Translations under genes and position numbers: made by a program | In this document: positions 1 through 7,608 of the stretch, piece after piece | Layout: each line of letters starts with the position of its first letter | Numbering within the stretch: position 1 is the first letter of the stretch | Notes under the pieces: model-generated | Databases searched by the model: none | What the model was told of the DNA's origin: nothing | The model's input: only the letters and a program-made list of their open reading frames with translations | Assembly (NCBI RefSeq): GCF_900217815.1 | Contig: NZ_OBMT01000018.1 | Location: 1-56,129, forward strand | DNA from: Rhodobacter maris | GTDB lineage: Bacteria; Pseudomonadota; Alphaproteobacteria; Rhodobacterales; Rhodobacteraceae | Direction of reading: 5' to 3' | Length of the DNA stretch: 56,129 nt

Positions 1-21
1 CTCGTCCGTGCCCCGCATCAT
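1..21 (-). CDS. start of a phage late gene running off the window
   Basis: On the minus strand a GAGAGGGG ribosome binding site is followed about 3 bases later by two successive ATG codons, and the frame reads M-M-R-G-T-D-E to the window edge. By Mu order the gene after DUF3486 would be the large terminase, but an adhesin cassette intervenes here and seven residues cannot identify the product. Confidence 0.35.
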
Positions 22-79
22 GATCCCCTCTCGCCGTGAGAAGGGGTGAATCATGTTCTGCATCCAAGGTCGAGGCCGA

Positions 80-322
80 CTATTTCAGCGACCTGCTAAG
101 CTGCAGTTGCCACATCCCAACCGCCAGCGCTCCCTTGCCAAAGATCAGGCCAAACCGCCCCACCTCGGCGTCGATCATGTCAATGGATGCAGCGGCTCGC
201 CTTTTGCCGCTGGCAGCGACCGCCTCAATGGTCGCTCCAGCCAGCGGCAATACCCCGCCGCTGCTACGCTCTACGGTAATAAGCATCCGGAAACTGTCGG
301 CGCTATAGATAGTGTATTTCAT
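80..322 (-). CDS. small phage protein downstream of the adhesin
   Basis: This 80-residue protein has no recognised domain. The start at 322 is chosen because its ATG overlaps the adhesin stop as ATGA; a start at 331 is possible but would overlap more. The sequence is mixed beta-type (KYTIYSADSFRMLITVER, then AGATIEAV) and lacks a signal peptide or membrane segment. Position directly after the tail-adhesin gene suggests a chaperone, cap or tail-fibre accessory, which is inference only. Confidence 0.6.
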   Translation of the reverse strand: MKYTIYSADSFRMLITVERSSGGVLPLAGATIEAVAASGKRRAAASIDMIDAEVGRFGLIFGKGALAVGMWQLQLSRSLK

Positions 323-1731
323 GCTGCCCATGCGCCTTTAGCCTCCCGGTCTTGCCAGATGGCTTTGGCGACGAAAGCCCACGATCCCGCTCCGGTCTCG
401 GCCCGCCCCTCTGCCGATCCGGAAATTTCGATCTCCCCCGAAGCCTGTCCGGAGACGGAGGAACGACCGATCGCCGTAGCCAAAAGATCGAGCGCGCCGC
501 TTGCCTGCCCGACCGCTGCGCCGGCATCGGTCACGGAGCCGGCGGCGGCGCCCGTGACGTCTATCGTGCCGGATGCTGTGCCCTTGACCAAGGCACCGCC
601 GCTCCCGGTGCCGGTGATGTCGATTGAACCGGATGCCTGTCCAGCTGCATCGACCCGGGCGCTTCCATCAGCTGCGATATCGAACACACCGGAAGATTGT
701 GCACGCACATCTGCACGACCTGCACCTAATCCGCTGAAGTCCAGTGATCCTTCGCCCCGCCCGGAGACAGTCGCGGCACCGCTGCCGCTCCCCGCGATGT
801 CGAGCGCGGCCGAGGCTTGCCCTTCGGCATCCGCATGTCCGGTGGCGGATCCCGTCAGCTCGAGCGCCCCGCTTGCCGATCCGGTCGCTCCGGCAGCAAT
901 CGGCGACGCGACGCGCAGGATGACCACGCCGGAGCCGCCGGAATAGCTGACAGCACCCGCGCTGCCACCCGCGCCGCCGCCAAGGCCATTTGTGCCGCCA
1001 GACCCAGTAAACGTTGTGCCAGACGAATTGACGTAGCCGCCAGCCCCACCGCCGCCAGCACCGCCCGCGGCGCCTGATGTGGCCTCGCGGCGCCCGCCAG
1101 CTCCACCGCCACCGTAATAAACCGCGGTGCCGGTGATGCCGATTGAGACGCCTGTACCGCCCTGAGACCCGGTGCCGCTCAGGCCGCTATCATAGCCTAC
1201 AGCCCCTGCGCCACCGCCGCCGCCGCCACTGCGGTTTGCGGCGCTCACAAATACCCCGGCACCACCAGCATATCCCTGACCGGTCACGCCAGCGCCGCCA
1301 GTCATTGTGCCGCCGTTTCCCGGCGCCCCGCCACCGCCGCAACCGCCATCCGCGCCAGCGCCGTTGTAGTTAACCGCGCCGCCGCCGCCGTAAGCTGTAA
1401 GGCCTGCGAAAGACGAATTCTCGCCGTCGCCGCCGTAGACGCCACCTGCGGTAGCAGCCGCGCCGCCCGCGCCGACCGTGATTGGATACGCAGATGCAGT
1501 TGCGGATAGCAGCCCGCTCAGCACCCCACCGCCGCCGCCGCCGCCAGCGGCAGACCCAGACCCGGAACCACCTCCACCGCCGACAAGCAGGTAATCAACA
1601 TCGCCACCAGCGCCGAACGTGATCGATCCGCCACCGGTGCTTGAGAACGTGTAGATATCGTAGGCCGTCCCGCCGATATTGACGGTCGTTTTTGCCGCTC
1701 CTGAATAAGCAGAGACAGCGGCGTATGCCAT
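319..1731 (-). CDS. glycine-rich phage adhesin with C-terminal ~20-residue repeats
   Basis: This 470-residue protein has two visible halves. Residues about 45-290 are dominated by runs of 5-7 glycines alternating with short variable segments, as in polyglycine-sandwich phage adhesins such as the gp38 tips of T-even-like phages. Residues about 290-450 hold eight copies of a roughly 20-residue unit with the core ASG-x-(I/L)-(D/E)-(I/L/V)-(T/S)-G, likely one turn each of a repetitive beta structure. The N-terminus (YDIYTFSSTGGGSITF) resembles the start of glycine-rich tail-fibre domains. It follows an unrecognised phage gene by 2 bases and overlaps the next one by ATGA. The likely role is host receptor binding, by architecture and not by a family match. 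The codons are GC-rich and repetitive, which produces long antisense shadow frames. Confidence 0.7.
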   Translation of the reverse strand: MAYAAVSAYSGAAKTTVNIGGTAYDIYTFSSTGGGSITFGAGGDVDYLLVGGGGGSGSGSAAGGGGGGGVLSGLLSATASAYPITVGAGGAAATAGGVYGGDGENSSFAGLTAYGGGGAVNYNGAGADGGCGGGGAPGNGGTMTGGAGVTGQGYAGGAGVFVSAANRSGGGGGGAGAVGYDSGLSGTGSQGGTGVSIGITGTAVYYGGGGAGGRREATSGAAGGAGGGGAGGYVNSSGTTFTGSGGTNGLGGGAGGSAGAVSYSGGSGVVILRVASPIAAGATGSASGALELTGSATGHADAEGQASAALDIAGSGSGAATVSGRGEGSLDFSGLGAGRADVRAQSSGVFDIAADGSARVDAAGQASGSIDITGTGSGGALVKGTASGTIDVTGAAAGSVTDAGAAVGQASGALDLLATAIGRSSVSGQASGEIEISGSAEGRAETGAGSWAFVAKAIWQDREAKGAWAA

Positions 1732-1733
1732 GC

Positions 1734-2219
1734 TCAGGCCCCCACTGCCTCGAATGCCGCGATCAACGCCGCGAGTTCAGGCGCGGCACGTAGGACAGCG
1801 GCATGCTCGTTCGGGATGTAACCGGGCCGCTCGATATGCCACGTGCCAGTGGTGCCGAGCGGACGATACACCATCCCGACCAGGCACGATTGCGGTAGGG
1901 TCGCCAGATATGCGGAGAGATAGACGCGCCACGCATCCGTGGCCGCGATGAACCCTGCGAGAGCGGCCTGAAACTCCGCAAGCGTGGTCGGGCCGCCGAG
2001 CGACGCCATGAAGGCAGATGCCGCTTCTGGCGCTTTGGCACCTTCCTCGATCGCCGCAAGCGACGCCTCGTAAGCCGGGCGCAGGCTGTCTTGCGCCAGC
2101 TCCAGCGCAAGCCAGGTCATGTCTCCTCCAGTATCGCGCAGATACCGGAGCGCTGCCGCCGCCGCGATGATCGCCGTAACCGCGCGCGGCATGACGGTTG
2201 GAAACTGCGAGAGCGGCAT
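1734..2219 (-). CDS. phage structural or assembly protein, unrecognised
   Basis: This 161-residue protein begins MPLSQFPTVMPRAV. The start at 2219 is chosen because its ATG shares bases with the upstream stop (TGATG). The middle is helical and rich in Ala and Glu; the C-terminal part carries 'GMVYRPLGTTGTWHIERPGYIP', cited here in two pieces as GMVYRPLG and TWHIERPGYIP. No domain is recognised. It lies between a small beta-rich phage protein and the glycine-rich adhesin, so it is probably part of the same tail-fibre cassette. Confidence 0.6.
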   Translation of the reverse strand: MPLSQFPTVMPRAVTAIIAAAAALRYLRDTGGDMTWLALELAQDSLRPAYEASLAAIEEGAKAPEAASAFMASLGGPTTLAEFQAALAGFIAATDAWRVYLSAYLATLPQSCLVGMVYRPLGTTGTWHIERPGYIPNEHAAVLRAAPELAALIAAFEAVGA

Positions 2220-2620
2220 CACGCACCCCCAGCAGTGAGGGTGAACGCCGTGATCGTGACCTGTTGACCGACCGCCAGCACCGGGTTGTCGAGGGTCATG
2301 TCGCCGCCGCCACCGGTGATCGTCACAGTGCCCTGGATATCGCACGCTCCCGCGGCTTTGATGCGGTAGTGGCCGACGGTGCCCGCGGCATCGGCGGCAC
2401 TGTCCTGCCAGGTGCCCAGGATTGTTTTTGCACCGGCGGCAGCATCGGCCATCCAGTCGGATGGCAGCGTCATCGATGCGAGGAGCGTGCCGGTGTCGGT
2501 TGCCGCGGCGCTGGCCGGAGGAGCGCCGGTGCGCAGTTCCAAAGTGGGTGCCGCGCCGATCGTGGTCTCAATCGCGTTGAGCGCGGCATTGCGCACCCGA
2601 GTGGAAAACTGAGTTGCCAT
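2219..2620 (-). CDS. small beta-rich phage protein preceding the adhesin
   Basis: This 133-residue protein has an N-terminal helix (STRVRNAALNAIETTIG) followed by a beta-rich part ending VLAVGQQVTITAFTLTAGGA. This pattern is common in small phage proteins encoded just before tail-fibre genes, but no family name can be given with certainty. It starts at an ATG 22 bases after DUF3486, with GGAGAGACCC just upstream, and its stop overlaps the next start (TGATG). It probably opens the adhesin cassette. Confidence 0.6.
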   Translation of the reverse strand: MATQFSTRVRNAALNAIETTIGAAPTLELRTGAPPASAAATDTGTLLASMTLPSDWMADAAAGAKTILGTWQDSAADAAGTVGHYRIKAAGACDIQGTVTITGGGGDMTLDNPVLAVGQQVTITAFTLTAGGA

Positions 2621-2642
2621 GGGTCTCTCCTTGATTGTCGGG

Positions 2643-3233
2643 TCAAACCCCGAGAATTTGTGCTTTGATGGCCTCGGCGGTTTCGGCCGTCATGCCTTTG
2701 GCTTTCGCGACGGCGGTCACGGCCTGGTCGACTTTTTTCGCCATGTCGGCCTCGGCCTTCCGGCGCCGATCGGTCGAGATGTTCTGTGCCTGCACCGCAT
2801 TCTTGAACCCGGCGGCGAGCTGCATGACGCCGAGCGGATCGACGCTGTCCTCGTCCGCCTCGGCCAGCATCTGCAGCACGAGCGCCTTGATCGTTTCGGC
2901 GGCCATCACGGTCAGGTTGTCGGCGTCGGCCGGATCGAACCGGTCGGCCAGTTGCGAGACGATCGCCCTGGTCTGATCGAGCCGCCGCGTCAGCCGCGCC
3001 ATGCGGATGGCGTAGCGGTTGAACGAGCTGAAGGCCGGGATCTTGAATTCGAGCTCGCCACGATGCTCGCGCATCAGCGCTTCGCACTTCTCGACGAACT
3101 CGGCGTAGATGTCGGTCTGGGTACGCTCGCGGTTGCCCAGCTCCTGCGCCGCCCAGGCGATGATGCCGTCGCACTCGGACGGCATCAGATCGATCGAGGA
3201 GAGGCGCCCGCGCCCACGCGGTGTCTCGGCCAT
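2643..3233 (-). CDS. DUF3486 protein (Mu gp27-like, probable small terminase)
   Basis: The 196-residue protein starts MAETPRGRGRLSSIDLMP, the characteristic opening of DUF3486. These proteins correspond to Mu gp27 and are thought to act as the small terminase subunit that recognises phage DNA for packaging. The body is helical, with a central segment SFNRYAIRMARLTRRLDQTRA and a C-terminal Lys/Ala helix. The start at 3233 lies 2 bases after the gp26-like stop. In Mu the next gene is the large terminase; here an adhesin cassette comes first. Confidence 0.85.
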   Translation of the reverse strand: MAETPRGRGRLSSIDLMPSECDGIIAWAAQELGNRERTQTDIYAEFVEKCEALMREHRGELEFKIPAFSSFNRYAIRMARLTRRLDQTRAIVSQLADRFDPADADNLTVMAAETIKALVLQMLAEADEDSVDPLGVMQLAAGFKNAVQAQNISTDRRRKAEADMAKKVDQAVTAVAKAKGMTAETAEAIKAQILGV

Positions 3234-3234
3234 C

Positions 3235-3540
3235 TCAGCCCCCCGGCCGCGACGGGCGCTGGATGCCCTCGATCGCGATTTCGCGGTTGAGGTGGCGATG
3301 ACCCTTTTCCGTGAGGGTCGCGACCAGCACGGAACCGACGGCGACGGTGGTGAGAGCTCCCATCTCGCGCAGATAACCGAGTTCCTCATGCACCCACTCG
3401 CGCGACTTGCGGATCCCGAACGGGCGCAGCTCGTGGATCAGAAGATCCGAGTTGAGCGTTTCGTCGATCTGCTGCAGCAGGGCCTTGAGAATGATCAGGC
3501 GTGCCTGCTCTCGGATCAGGGTTTCCATGTCGGCACTCAT
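3235..3540 (-). CDS. Mu gp26-like winged-helix phage protein (VpaChn25_0724 family)
   Basis: This 101-residue protein has the pattern EQARLIILKALLQQ ... SREWVHEELGYLREMGALTT ... LTEKGHRHLNRE. That is a winged-helix fold of the small proteins lying between DUF2730 and DUF3486 in Mu-like phages. Its ATG overlaps the DUF2730 stop as ATGA. The role is probably in head assembly or packaging; it is not established in the family. Confidence 0.8.
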   Translation of the reverse strand: MSADMETLIREQARLIILKALLQQIDETLNSDLLIHELRPFGIRKSREWVHEELGYLREMGALTTVAVGSVLVATLTEKGHRHLNREIAIEGIQRPSRPGG

Positions 3541-3887
3541 TTCCGCCCCTCTTTGGCTTGTTCGAGCATCAGCTCCTGCATCCGCTCGGCGATCGCCGCG
3601 ACCGGGCGCAAGCGCTCGTCCATCCGGTCGATGTGGCCTTCCATGCGCACGAGGCTCAGTTCGAGCCGGTGCATCATCTCCTGATTGGGCAGCTGGTCGA
3701 TCTTGTCGCCATGGGTCTGGACCAAGCGCTCCAGCTCATCGACGCGGGCGACCAAACGATCCAGCCGCTCATCGTTCTTGCGCGATCCGGACGTGAGCCA
3801 GGCGAAGATCGTCGTGCCGAGCGAGATCAGCGTGGAGAGCCCCGCCGCCCAGACCACGACCGGGCCAATGTCGAGCGCCCCGGTCAT
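3537..3887 (-). CDS. DUF2730 family phage membrane protein
   Basis: This 116-residue protein has one N-terminal membrane segment (VVVWAAGLSTLISLGTTIFA) followed by a long amphipathic helix rich in Asp, Glu, Arg and Leu (DRLVARVDELERLVQ), the layout of DUF2730. The start at 3887 overlaps the holin stop as ATGA; an in-frame ATG 15 bases upstream is less likely. Such proteins lie in the lysis/packaging block of Mu-like phages and may have spanin-like or holin-accessory roles, which is inference. Confidence 0.8.
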   Translation of the reverse strand: MTGALDIGPVVVWAAGLSTLISLGTTIFAWLTSGSRKNDERLDRLVARVDELERLVQTHGDKIDQLPNQEMMHRLELSLVRMEGHIDRMDERLRPVAAIAERMQELMLEQAKEGRK

Positions 3888-4393
3888 TTCGCCCCCGTCC
3901 ATTTCGTGACGGCGTCCTTGATCGTGTGCCCGCCCATGTAGAGACCCATGTAGAGGCCCGAGATCTGCACGAGCTGATCGAGCGGCACAGGCGGCAACGT
4001 CGTGCCCGCCGCGGCGTTGACGATGTGGACCACGATCACCGACCAGAGCCAGAAGAGCCCGAGCAGATACATGCCGGCAGGTCGCCAGGCGCGCATCCAG
4101 GCCGGCTCGCCCGCCTCGGCGGCAAGCTGCGCTTTCTGCAGCTCCAGCCCGGCGGCATAGAGCGCGATCAGCTCGGGGCTGCGCGCCTCCACCGCCTGCA
4201 GGGCTTGGGTGACGACGGCGGGCTGATCCTCGGCCGCCTGATCGAGCTGATCGACCGGTACACCGACCTGATCGGCGATCGCGCCGAGCACATCGCCCGC
4301 CAGTTGCCCGGCGCCGTCTCCGAACTTGTTCGCGATGATTTTCTCGATGACTTTGAGACCGGCGGATCCGGCAAGTGCGGCGAGAGCGGACAT
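3884..4393 (-). CDS. 3TM-type phage holin
   Basis: This 169-residue protein starts MSALAALAGSAG and belongs by appearance to the 'holin of 3TMs' family, also used by Rhodobacterales gene transfer agents. It has an N-terminal amphipathic part, a helical linker (VVTQALQAVEARSPELIALYAAGL), then WMRAWRPAGMYLLGLFWLWS, a membrane stretch and a C-terminal YMGLYMGGHTIKDAV. The ATG overlaps the lysozyme stop as TAATG, so the lysis genes are coupled. Its job is to permeabilise the inner membrane so that the endolysin reaches the cell wall. Confidence 0.85.
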   Translation of the reverse strand: MSALAALAGSAGLKVIEKIIANKFGDGAGQLAGDVLGAIADQVGVPVDQLDQAAEDQPAVVTQALQAVEARSPELIALYAAGLELQKAQLAAEAGEPAWMRAWRPAGMYLLGLFWLWSVIVVHIVNAAAGTTLPPVPLDQLVQISGLYMGLYMGGHTIKDAVTKWTGAK

Positions 4394-5322
4394 TAGAAGC
4401 TCCTCAACAGGGCGGCGACGCGCGGCGCGCGGGGGGCGAGTTTGGTGGCGATCACGTCGCGGTATTGCCAGGCGCGCCAGAGCGCCCAGAGCGCGACCAC
4501 ACCTGCGGCGGCCGAGAGCGCCCAGGGCTGCGCGGCGAGCCAATCGGTGATCTCGGAGGTGCCCTCGGGCGCGCCGAGGGTGGAGGAGGCCCCTGCGGTG
4601 CTCACCGCAGTCAGAGCGACGGGCTTCGCTTTCGCCGCCGCGTCGATCCGGCGCTGCAGCGTCGAGAGCGTGGCGCGACCGATCACACCGTCGGGGGTGA
4701 GTGCGTGGTCGCTTTGGAAGCGGCGCACTTCACCCGCATTCAACGCATCGCCCACGGTGCCCACGTGGTAGCCGAGCGTCGTGAAGGCGGCGATCGCCGT
4801 CATTTTCTCGGCCGAGGTCATCTGCAGCGCCCAGCGTGCCGTGCCCACCGATTTCGACGTGGGCTCCGCCAGCGCGGGATATTGAGCATCAAACAGGATC
4901 TTCAGCTCGCGGTCGCGGCGCTTGACGAGACCGGGCAGCACCTTGCCGCCACCCTTGTTCCAGAGGCGGAATTTCGTCTCGATGGCAGACCGCGCGGCCT
5001 TGCGCGCCCAGAGCGGCACCCAGCTCGCCTTGTGAATCGCCCCGGTGTTCCAGTCGAAGCTGATGGCTGCGTCGAACTCGTGTTGCTTGGCAGACGGCAT
5101 GACCAACGACACGCGCGGCTCGTAATTTTTCCGCAGCGCCGCCGCGGTCAGTTCGCGCGAGCACGCCTTGGTGATCACCATGCCCGAAACCGGCTTGACC
5201 ACGCCCGAGGCGGCCGTCAGCCCCATGCCGATCGTCCATTTGCCCGCCGGGCACCGATAGGCCCGCAGCACTTCGCCCTCTTCAAGTGCGAGTGCCTCGA
5301 TCCCTTTGTCGCTCGTCTGCAT
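4393..5322 (-). CDS. phage endolysin, GH24 lysozyme with peptidoglycan-binding domain
   Basis: This 309-residue protein opens with the GH24 active-site block: E15, C24 and T30 in the spacing E-8-C-5-T, with WTIGMG following. Cys in place of the second catalytic Asp is a known variant. A peptidoglycan-binding domain follows at about residues 185-230 (DALNAGEVRRFQSDHALTPDGVIG). A C-terminal hydrophobic segment (PWALSAAAGVVALWALWRAW) suggests membrane anchoring, longer than the minimal lysozyme. It is the first late gene after the Mor/C-like activator and a terminator, and it is translationally coupled to the holin. Confidence 0.9.
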   Translation of the reverse strand: MQTSDKGIEALALEEGEVLRAYRCPAGKWTIGMGLTAASGVVKPVSGMVITKACSRELTAAALRKNYEPRVSLVMPSAKQHEFDAAISFDWNTGAIHKASWVPLWARKAARSAIETKFRLWNKGGGKVLPGLVKRRDRELKILFDAQYPALAEPTSKSVGTARWALQMTSAEKMTAIAAFTTLGYHVGTVGDALNAGEVRRFQSDHALTPDGVIGRATLSTLQRRIDAAAKAKPVALTAVSTAGASSTLGAPEGTSEITDWLAAQPWALSAAAGVVALWALWRAWQYRDVIATKLAPRAPRVAALLRSF

Positions 5323-5388
5323 CCTGCCCCCAATCTGGATGAGGGCCGTTCGGCCCTCGGTTCGGGCTCAGAATGGGAGATCGCAAAT
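5323..5388 (-). promoter_or_regulatory. probable late promoter region before the lysis genes
   Basis: This short gap lies between the terminator after the Mor/C-like gene and the lysozyme start. It contains a perfect hairpin, GAGGGCCG-TT-CGGCCCTC at 5341-5358, whose role is unknown. By Mu precedent a Mor/C-family protein would activate a promoter here for the late genes; no clear -10/-35 pair is seen, which is usual for activator-dependent phage promoters. Confidence 0.4.
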
Positions 5389-5425
5389 GAGAAAACCGCC
5401 CACAACGGTGTGCGGGGCGGCTCTC
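5389..5425 (-). terminator. intrinsic terminator ending the early/middle operon
   Basis: On the minus strand GAGAGCCGCCC pairs with GGGCGGTTTTCTC across a loop of about 13 bases, and the stem is followed by TTTTC. It overlaps the stop codon of the Mor/C-like gene, so it closes the long early operon just before the late genes. Confidence 0.65.
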
Positions 5426-5795
5426 AGAACAGGCGCAGCTGCCTGTCGTTTTCGTCGCGGGGAGAGTGGTGGCCAGACAGCCAGCGGCGAACAGAAACAT
5501 CTGACGAATGCAATTTGCGGGCAATATCGGCTTTAGGCAAGCCCCTTGAGGCCAGCACCTGGGCGATCCAGGGCTTCGCCGTGGGAACGCGCTTGGGCAA
5601 GGTGTGCGCGATCGCGGCGAGCCGCTCGGCACCCTCACGCCCGATCTCAGCGACCAGACGAGACCGCCCATTCGGCGTGGCGGGGATATAGAGATCCGCA
5701 CCCCCAAAGGCGAGCAGGAAGTCCAGGGCAGCATCAATGCCCAGGGCGCGCACATAGGGCTCGACATGGGCCGGAGGTCTGGGGCTCTCGGTCAT
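5424..5795 (-). CDS. Mor/C-family late transcription activator
   Basis: This 123-residue protein has the Mor/C hallmark GGADLYIPATPNGRSRL near residue 31 and a C-terminal helix-turn-helix (LPKADIARKLHSSDVSVRRWL). In phage Mu, Mor turns on the middle promoter and C turns on the late promoters. Here only one such gene is seen, placed directly before lysozyme, so it most likely does the job of C. The ATG overlaps the methyltransferase stop (ATGA), making it the last gene of the early/middle operon. Confidence 0.85.
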   Translation of the reverse strand: MTESPRPPAHVEPYVRALGIDAALDFLLAFGGADLYIPATPNGRSRLVAEIGREGAERLAAIAHTLPKRVPTAKPWIAQVLASRGLPKADIARKLHSSDVSVRRWLSGHHSPRDENDRQLRLF

Positions 5796-6406
5796 GTCGA
5801 TGCCTCGGCGAATTTTGTGGTCTCGTCGCCCCAGACGTCATGCCCCGGCCAGGGCTCGCGCGCGAAAAGCTCGCAGCAATAGGCCCGGGGGAGCAGCTGC
5901 TCGATCATCTCGCGCATCTCGGCCGGTTTGCGGGAATGCTCGCGCCGTAGCGCCTCGATCGTGTCGGGGATCTCGGCTGCGTCGATCAGGTTGGTGACAG
6001 AATGCGACCCCGGGGACGGGCGGCCGATCTTGCCCACCAGAAAGGGTTCGCAGCTGCTACGCAGAAAATAGCCCGTGCCGACCATCGCCTTGCCGGAACG
6101 GCCGCGCTTGTTCCAGGAGCCGCCCGTGATGTAGGCGAAACCCCAGTCTTCGAGCAGCTGCTGCGCGATCTTCATGTGCGGCCAGGTCGACCACATGAAG
6201 ATCAGGCAATCCGGTCCCGCGAGCTGGCCGACCGGCAACGCCGCCAGTTCATCGGGACTCATCGTGCCATAATGCGCCTCGGGCGATTTGGCATGGCCCT
6301 TTTCCGAGCGCATCACATAGGCCCAGGGCGGATCGCAGAGGATCGCGCCGTATTTCATGGGCGTCAGGGTCTCGAAGGGCCAAAGACCCCCGAACTCAGA
6401 CAGCAT
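5792..6406 (-). CDS. MT-A70 family adenine DNA methyltransferase
   Basis: This 204-residue protein carries the amino-methyltransferase motif DPPW (residues 25-28), then MSTWPHMKIA and SVTNLIDAA, with the family ending RAYCCELFAREPWPGHDVWGDE. MT-A70 enzymes transfer a methyl group from S-adenosylmethionine to N6 of adenine. Phages use them to mask DNA against host restriction, so this gene may replace the Mom modification of Mu. An internal ATG at residue 17 (MKYGAILCDPPW) is an alternative start. It lies between a small unknown gene and the Mor/C activator. Confidence 0.9.
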   Translation of the reverse strand: MLSEFGGLWPFETLTPMKYGAILCDPPWAYVMRSEKGHAKSPEAHYGTMSPDELAALPVGQLAGPDCLIFMWSTWPHMKIAQQLLEDWGFAYITGGSWNKRGRSGKAMVGTGYFLRSSCEPFLVGKIGRPSPGSHSVTNLIDAAEIPDTIEALRREHSRKPAEMREMIEQLLPRAYCCELFAREPWPGHDVWGDETTKFAEAST

Positions 6407-6635
6407 CGCCGGTCACCTCACTCCAGATGGTGCGGATCAACGCCTCATCCGCTCCGGTATGCGCGCGCACGGCGTTGACGATACCGCGTAGGTCGCTGGG
6501 CTGCGGCTCGCCGCCGATCCAGTGCGGGCGGCGGTTTTTCACCTCGACGAGGATCTCTGCGAGGATGGCGGTGCGGACATCATGCGATCCCGCAGGATAG
6601 ACAACGGGCAGCGCGCGAAACGGAAGGATCGTCAT
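6396..6635 (-). CDS. small phage protein downstream of gemA
   Basis: This 79-residue protein starts MTILPFRALPVVYPAG; the start at 6635 overlaps the gemA stop as ATGA. It contains AILAEILVEVKNRRPHWIGGEP followed by helices (DEALIRTIWSEVTGD). No family is recognised. The coupling to gemA and small size suggest an early regulatory or accessory function. Confidence 0.65.
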   Translation of the reverse strand: MTILPFRALPVVYPAGSHDVRTAILAEILVEVKNRRPHWIGGEPQPSDLRGIVNAVRAHTGADEALIRTIWSEVTGDAV

Positions 6636-7261
6636 TTCGCCCCCCGGATGATCTCGCCGAGGGCGTTGTTGACAGTGCGCCAGTCGGCGGCAGTCAGGGC
6701 GTCGAGATTGGCGCGCTGGCCGCCCATCACCTCCTGCAGCACCACCGCCGAAAACGGCTGCCACTGTGCCAGGCTGGCCTCGGGCCGGATCTTGCGCCAT
6801 TGCGCCCAGGCAACGCGAGCGCCGGGCAGGCGCAGCCAGCTGAAGCCTTGCGTGTTGCCCCACATCACGCCGCCGTCGCGGGCGGTCCATGCCTTGAGCG
6901 CCTCGATCGCCTTGTCGGCCTGTTTCGGGTCGCGCAGCCAACGCGGATGATCGATCCCGGTCTGGCGCTTGATGAAAGCCAGAAGCGCCGCATCGTCGGC
7001 CGAGCGGATCAGGCCGAGGTTCCACCCGGCGATCCAGAGCGCCTGCAACTTCTTGGCAAAGGGGCCATCGAGCTGGCGGCGTGGCGAAGCCACCTTGAAG
7101 CCGAGGCGGCGAAGTTCGGACACTACGGCGTCCTTTTCGGCCGGGGTCATCTCGCGCAGGCGGCGCTTGCCGGTAATGCGCTGATAGAGGTCGCGGCGGT
7201 CATCCTCCTCCTCGATCCCGAGGGCACGGATTCCGGCGTAGATCATCTTGACGGCGCTCAT
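6632..7261 (-). CDS. gemA: GemA-like regulatory protein (DUF1018, Mu gp16)
   Basis: This 209-residue protein matches the DUF1018/GemA pattern: MIYAGIRALGIEEEDDRRDLYQRITGKRRLREMTPAEKD (cited here by its key parts AGIRALGIEEEDDR and LYQRITGKRRLREMT). It then has SPRRQLDGPFAKKLQALWIAGWNLGLI and GGVMWGNTQGFSWLRL. In Mu, gemA is a semi-essential early gene that modulates host gene expression and DNA topology. Start and stop overlap their neighbours by ATGA. Confidence 0.85.
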   Translation of the reverse strand: MSAVKMIYAGIRALGIEEEDDRRDLYQRITGKRRLREMTPAEKDAVVSELRRLGFKVASPRRQLDGPFAKKLQALWIAGWNLGLIRSADDAALLAFIKRQTGIDHPRWLRDPKQADKAIEALKAWTARDGGVMWGNTQGFSWLRLPGARVAWAQWRKIRPEASLAQWQPFSAVVLQEVMGGQRANLDALTAADWRTVNNALGEIIRGAK

Positions 7262-7608
7262 GCTTCACCTCTGAAATACTGGGGACGGCGCGCGAGCTCG
7301 TCCGCGATGAACATTTCCGCAAAGAGCGGAAACCGTTTCTCGATCCGGCGGCGGAGGTTCAATTGTCTGACCCGCCCTTTTGCCTCGGCACTCCAGCGGC
7401 GGACAGGACGCTGGTCGATCCTTTCCCAGCCGACGGTCCAGCCGGTGCCGGGTGTGTATTCGGTGCCTGGACCAGACATCTGCAGGATCTCGTTCGGTAT
7501 GGGATGCGGTCGGTCGCACAGCACCGAAAGGGCGATGCGCGGCATGCCATGCGGCGGAGACGTGTGCGGATTTCCCCAAAACAACCGGCAGCGCCATTTT
7601 TCGGTCAT
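7258..7608 (-). CDS. phage early protein, unrecognised
   Basis: This 116-residue protein begins MTEKWRCRLFWGNPHTSPP and ends in a basic helix (RVRQLNLRRRIEKRFPLFAEMFIADELARRP). No domain is identified. Its ATG overlaps the upstream stop and its stop overlaps gemA, both as ATGA, so it is a genuine member of the early operon. Confidence 0.65.
   Translation of the reverse strand: MTEKWRCRLFWGNPHTSPPHGMPRIALSVLCDRPHPIPNEILQMSGPGTEYTPGTGWTVGWERIDQRPVRRWSAEAKGRVRQLNLRRRIEKRFPLFAEMFIADELARRPQYFRGEA

Noticed and set aside
53-946. 297-codon plus-strand frame, rich in Pro/Ala
   Set aside because: It is antisense to the glycine-rich adhesin; the repeats and Gly codons (GGN) give stop-free Pro/Ala/Thr frames on the other strand. 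No start signal or domain.
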